From assembly GCA_902537215.1 (NCBI GenBank), contig CACBAM010000007.1:62001-126000 (forward strand): a stretch of DNA of 64,000 nt, given 5' to 3'. Under the pieces are notes generated by a model, which was given only the letters and a program-made list of their open reading frames with translations, was not told the DNA's origin and searched no databases. Positions within the stretch are counted from its first letter, which is position 1; each line of letters begins with the position of its first letter. The position numbers were made by a program, and so were the translations under genes. This stretch comes from an uncultured Alphaproteobacteria bacterium. Its GTDB lineage: Bacteria; Pseudomonadota; Alphaproteobacteria; Rhodobacterales; Rhodobacteraceae. Below are positions 61,560 to 64,000 of this stretch, piece by piece.

Positions 61560-62366
61560 TTATATTTGGCTAAGAAAATGTAATACGGCCATATTAAATT
61601 CATCAGGATTTTCGATGTTAGACAAATGGCCAGCGTTGGGAATTATTTTGAAAATGCTTCCATTTATTTTACTGCAAATTTCTTTGGCCATTGACACAGG
61701 TGTTAAATTATCAAGTTCACCTACTAAAACAAGCACTGGGATATCTAACATTGGAAATATATTATAGTGGTCGGATTTAACAAAGGTATCAATTGCTTTA
61801 AGATAGGTTTCTTTATGTAATTTTTGCATTGACTCAACTAATTTATTATAAGCTAGCCTATTCGATTTTTTGCCTATCAATGTATCAGCAATATTAACAG
61901 CCATTGTCGTTAAATCCATACCGTCTTCAATTGGCTTTCTTCTCAACCTTATGAATTTATCACGCTCATTTTCAGTAAAATCTTGAAAACCCAAGGGCGC
62001 ATCACATAAAACAAGAGATTGTGTTAGATCAGGATACCTTTCATAAAAATAAAGCGAAATTTGTGCTCCCATTGACAAACCAACGACGTGACACTTTTTC
62101 TCTCCAAGATATAAAATTAACTTTTGAATATCGTCAGCGACATCCAAAAAGTTCATAGGTCCTAGAAAATCTTCACTTTCGCCATAACCACGCAAATCAA
62201 GTGCCACGACATTAAAATTTTTTGATAGAACCTCCATATTCTGATACCAGTTTTCTTTATTTCCACCTATTCCATGAATAAAAATTACCAGATCTCCAGC
62301 ACCAATTTGAGTAAAAGCTATTTTGGGACTAGTAGGTAAGAATTTTGTTATAAGATCTATTTTCAA
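61560..62366 (-). CDS. Alpha/beta hydrolase
   Basis: A 268-residue alpha/beta-hydrolase. Oxyanion-hole segment FIHGIGGNKENWYQ near residue 28, nucleophile elbow GLSMGAQIS near 95 (Ser), the catalytic acid near VLVGELDNLTP (Asp) and the His in NAGHLSNIENPDEF near 245. It is closest by eye to 3-oxoadipate enol-lactonase (PcaD)-type and general ester hydrolases. It lies 78 bases upstream of the LIV operon on the same strand, but also downstream of Anbu, so partner is uncertain. Confidence 0.9.
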   Translation of the reverse strand: MKIDLITKFLPTSPKIAFTQIGAGDLVIFIHGIGGNKENWYQNMEVLSKNFNVVALDLRGYGESEDFLGPMNFLDVADDIQKLILYLGEKKCHVVGLSMGAQISLYFYERYPDLTQSLVLCDAPLGFQDFTENERDKFIRLRRKPIEDGMDLTTMAVNIADTLIGKKSNRLAYNKLVESMQKLHKETYLKAIDTFVKSDHYNIFPMLDIPVLVLVGELDNLTPVSMAKEICSKINGSIFKIIPNAGHLSNIENPDEFNMAVLHFLSQI

Positions 62367-62442
62367 TTTATATTCAACCTTTATAAATTATAAAAAATTG
62401 CAACTATTGTTTAATTAACTCATTAAATACTTTATAAAAACA

Positions 62443-63186
62443 CTAGCGCTTCTCTAACGTTAAGTTAGGCATTGCTTTAAAAGCATTTTTCAGAGCATGA
62501 CTCCAACCACTAGAAACATCGGCTAAATATTGATCTCCAGACTCAAATCGACCGCTAGGTCCTTGAATAAAGGTATTATTTTCGTATATTTGAAAATCAA
62601 GAGGTAGGCCAACAGATAAATTGGCTTTAAGTGTGGAATCAAAAGAAAGAAGCATTAATTTAATTGTTTCCTCAAAACTTAAAAATGGATCGTAAGCTCT
62701 TACAAGTATTGGTTTTCCATACTTCGTCTCGCCTATTTGAAAAAAAGGAGCGTCTGTTGACGACTCTATGAAATTGCCCTGAGGATAAATGAGAAACAAC
62801 TTAGGTTCTTCGCCTTTAACCTGTCCTCCAAGGATTAAATTTGCATGAAATGAGGTATCCGCTTTCTGTCCTATTTCTGCATTTTGGGCAATTATCTTCT
62901 TTAATTCTTTTCCCACTTTTTTAACTAGATCAAATAAACTTAGATTCTGAAAAAAAACTTTACTTTTATCCTTATTTTTTTCCCTAAAAATATCGTTTAG
63001 AGAATTAACCAGGAACTGAGTTGTAGCTAGATTACCGGATGCGAGAATGGTGATATAAACTTTTTCTTTATAATTAAATGTGAATATTTTTTTAAAAGTT
63101 GATATGTTGTCAACGCCTGCATTAGTTCGCGTGTCAGACATAAATAGTAAACCCTTATTTATTTTGATACCTAAACAGTAAGTCAT
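62443..63186 (-). CDS. Anbu proteasome-like peptidase (HslV-related)
   Basis: A 247-residue protein of the proteasome/Ntn-hydrolase family, Anbu subtype. After removal of Met1 the new N-terminus is Thr (TYCLGIKIN), the expected catalytic nucleophile; MSDTRTNAGVDNISTF and the conserved lysine-bearing KKIFTF follow, with ILASGNLATTQ near residue 50. Anbu assembles as a ring or helical structure and its substrate is unknown. Known gene neighbours are a transglutaminase-like protein, an alpha-E domain protein and an ATP-grasp ligase; the transglutaminase is 15 bases upstream here. Confidence 0.9.
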   Translation of the reverse strand: MTYCLGIKINKGLLFMSDTRTNAGVDNISTFKKIFTFNYKEKVYITILASGNLATTQFLVNSLNDIFREKNKDKSKVFFQNLSLFDLVKKVGKELKKIIAQNAEIGQKADTSFHANLILGGQVKGEEPKLFLIYPQGNFIESSTDAPFFQIGETKYGKPILVRAYDPFLSFEETIKLMLLSFDSTLKANLSVGLPLDFQIYENNTFIQGPSGRFESGDQYLADVSSGWSHALKNAFKAMPNLTLEKR

Positions 63187-63201
63187 AATTTCCTAACATT
63201 C

Positions 63202-63999
63202 TTATTGTTGTATACTTATGGCTGTTTTTATACCGCTATTCTCGCTCTCAAATTGCAATCCGTGTATCGGTTTTGCATCCTTATAGTCAAATCCGGTTGC
63301 TAGAACAACGTAATTTTCATCTACTATAATATTATTCGACACATCAATTCCAACCCAACCTAAATTATTTACATAGACTTCGCACCAGGCATGTGTTGCC
63401 TCTTGTTCTTTTCTGTCATTAAGCTTCAAATAACCACTGACATACCGGACCGGAAAATTTAATACTCTCATGCAGGAAATATATATATGAGCAAAATCTT
63501 GACAAACCCCTTTTTTAAGTAGGAAAGCCTCTTCGGCTACCGTTTCTACTTTTGTTGAACCAATTTCATATTTTAGTGTCTGCTGGAGCTTGTTTGCAAC
63601 TTTATAAACTAAGTCTAGGTCGGACCCAGTAAAGCCAGCAAAGTCACGACAAAACTTTTTAATAGCGACTCCAGGTTTTGCTAATTCCGTATGCCTTTTA
63701 AATAGCCATTTTGGAATTAGCGAGTCTTCATTAGTTACTCCGTTTGTTTTATTTATTTCAACATCTCCCTGTGCTAATACTGAAACTGATTTAGTGTCCT
63801 TCTCGAACGTTAACAAAACACAGACATTACCATGATGATCAACGTACTCAATTTCCTTTTTTGCACCCTTTAAGATTATTTCCCAGCTTAATGTTTTTTG
63901 TCTTTCACTCTCTTTAGGTGTCATTCTAAGACGCTGAATTCCATAAGTAGGATTTGCTGTGAATTGAAACTCGACAATATTTTGAAGTGACATTTTCAT
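63202..63999 (-). CDS. Transglutaminase-like protein of the Anbu cluster
   Basis: A 265-residue protein of the bacterial transglutaminase/cysteine protease-like family. The catalytic triad is visible: Cys in KKGVCQDFAHI near residue 180, His in ATHAWCEVYV near 215 and Asp in GWVGIDVSNN near 230. Residues 1-90 are the beta-rich N-terminal domain (QRLRMTPKES). The start is near the window edge; ATG at 63999 or 63993 are both possible, and the coding frame could reach further. Companion alpha-E and ATP-grasp genes would be expected just beyond the right edge. Confidence 0.88.
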   Translation of the reverse strand: MKMSLQNIVEFQFTANPTYGIQRLRMTPKESERQKTLSWEIILKGAKKEIEYVDHHGNVCVLLTFEKDTKSVSVLAQGDVEINKTNGVTNEDSLIPKWLFKRHTELAKPGVAIKKFCRDFAGFTGSDLDLVYKVANKLQQTLKYEIGSTKVETVAEEAFLLKKGVCQDFAHIYISCMRVLNFPVRYVSGYLKLNDRKEQEATHAWCEVYVNNLGWVGIDVSNNIIVDENYVVLATGFDYKDAKPIHGLQFESENSGIKTAISIQQ

Positions 64000-64000
64000 T

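Noticed and set aside
1-64000. tRNA, rRNA, CRISPR array, IS element, integrase, prophage or toxin-antitoxin/defence locus
   Set aside because: None was seen on either strand; no spaced direct repeats, no transposase-like or restriction-type proteins among the coding regions.

Overview
The window is AT-rich (by eye about one third G+C), densely packed chromosomal DNA. It looks like a streamlined marine alphaproteobacterium; that placement is inferred from gene content and compactness, not from a marker gene. Support includes LIV-type ABC transport, GlnT/GMAS-type amide ligase, an Anbu-transglutaminase pair, CaiB-type CoA transferase, DUF1330, EthD, several DAO-type flavoproteins and several class III nucleotidyl cyclases. 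I saw no rRNA, tRNA, IS element, integrase, phage gene or CRISPR array. Only one gap exceeds 300 bases (18029-18428).

Layout. 1-7.5 kb: tail of a phosphate acetyl/butyryltransferase, a PreP-like M16C protease, alanine dehydrogenase, a homologue of the 8-vinyl reductase of (bacterio)chlorophyll synthesis, and a GMC oxidoreductase with no ordinary start codon. 7.5-18 kb: Nudix and MFS, a GFA enzyme, an unrecognised 443-residue protein translationally coupled to an acyl-CoA ligase, a GAF protein, DUF1330, a MATE exporter, a cyclase-TPR protein and a double EthD protein. 18-32.7 kb: AhpD-like protein, an SDR/FadH/DAO operon, an unannotated 51-residue membrane peptide coupled to a flavoprotein, glutamine cyclotransferase, two PLP enzymes, endonuclease III followed in frame by a T4 Pnkp-like phosphatase, a methyltransferase, a divergent IlvD-type dehydratase and threonine synthase. 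32.7-47.3 kb: soluble cyclase, zinc ribbon, RidA plus a DpkA-type imine reductase, a GlnT/GMAS-like ligase, small-molecule enzymes, two SDRs, MFS, M24 peptidase, an amine-oxidising flavoprotein and a membrane cyclase with a ferredoxin domain. 47.4-64 kb: a CoA-transferase/saccharopine dehydrogenase operon, a degenerate cyclase-like protein, M20 amidohydrolase, GST, AEC carrier, pirin, a complete LIV ABC operon, an alpha/beta hydrolase and, at the right edge, Anbu and transglutaminase.

How the genes fit together. The theme is catabolism of imported amino acids, amines and acyl compounds: a LIV importer, alanine dehydrogenase, a lysine-to-glutaryl-CoA segment, aminotransferase, GMAS-like ligase, imine reductase and RidA, several FAD amine or hydroxyacid oxidases, FadH and CoA-linked enzymes. 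A second theme is cyclic-nucleotide signalling, with three apparently intact class III cyclases of different architecture and one degenerate relative. I found no clear defence or mobile system. The strongest new observations are two genes that appear to start without ATG/GTG/TTG, the hidden membrane peptide at 23162-23317, the lysine catabolic operon, the redox-sensing cyclase, and the 8-vinyl-reductase homologue outside a pigment cluster.
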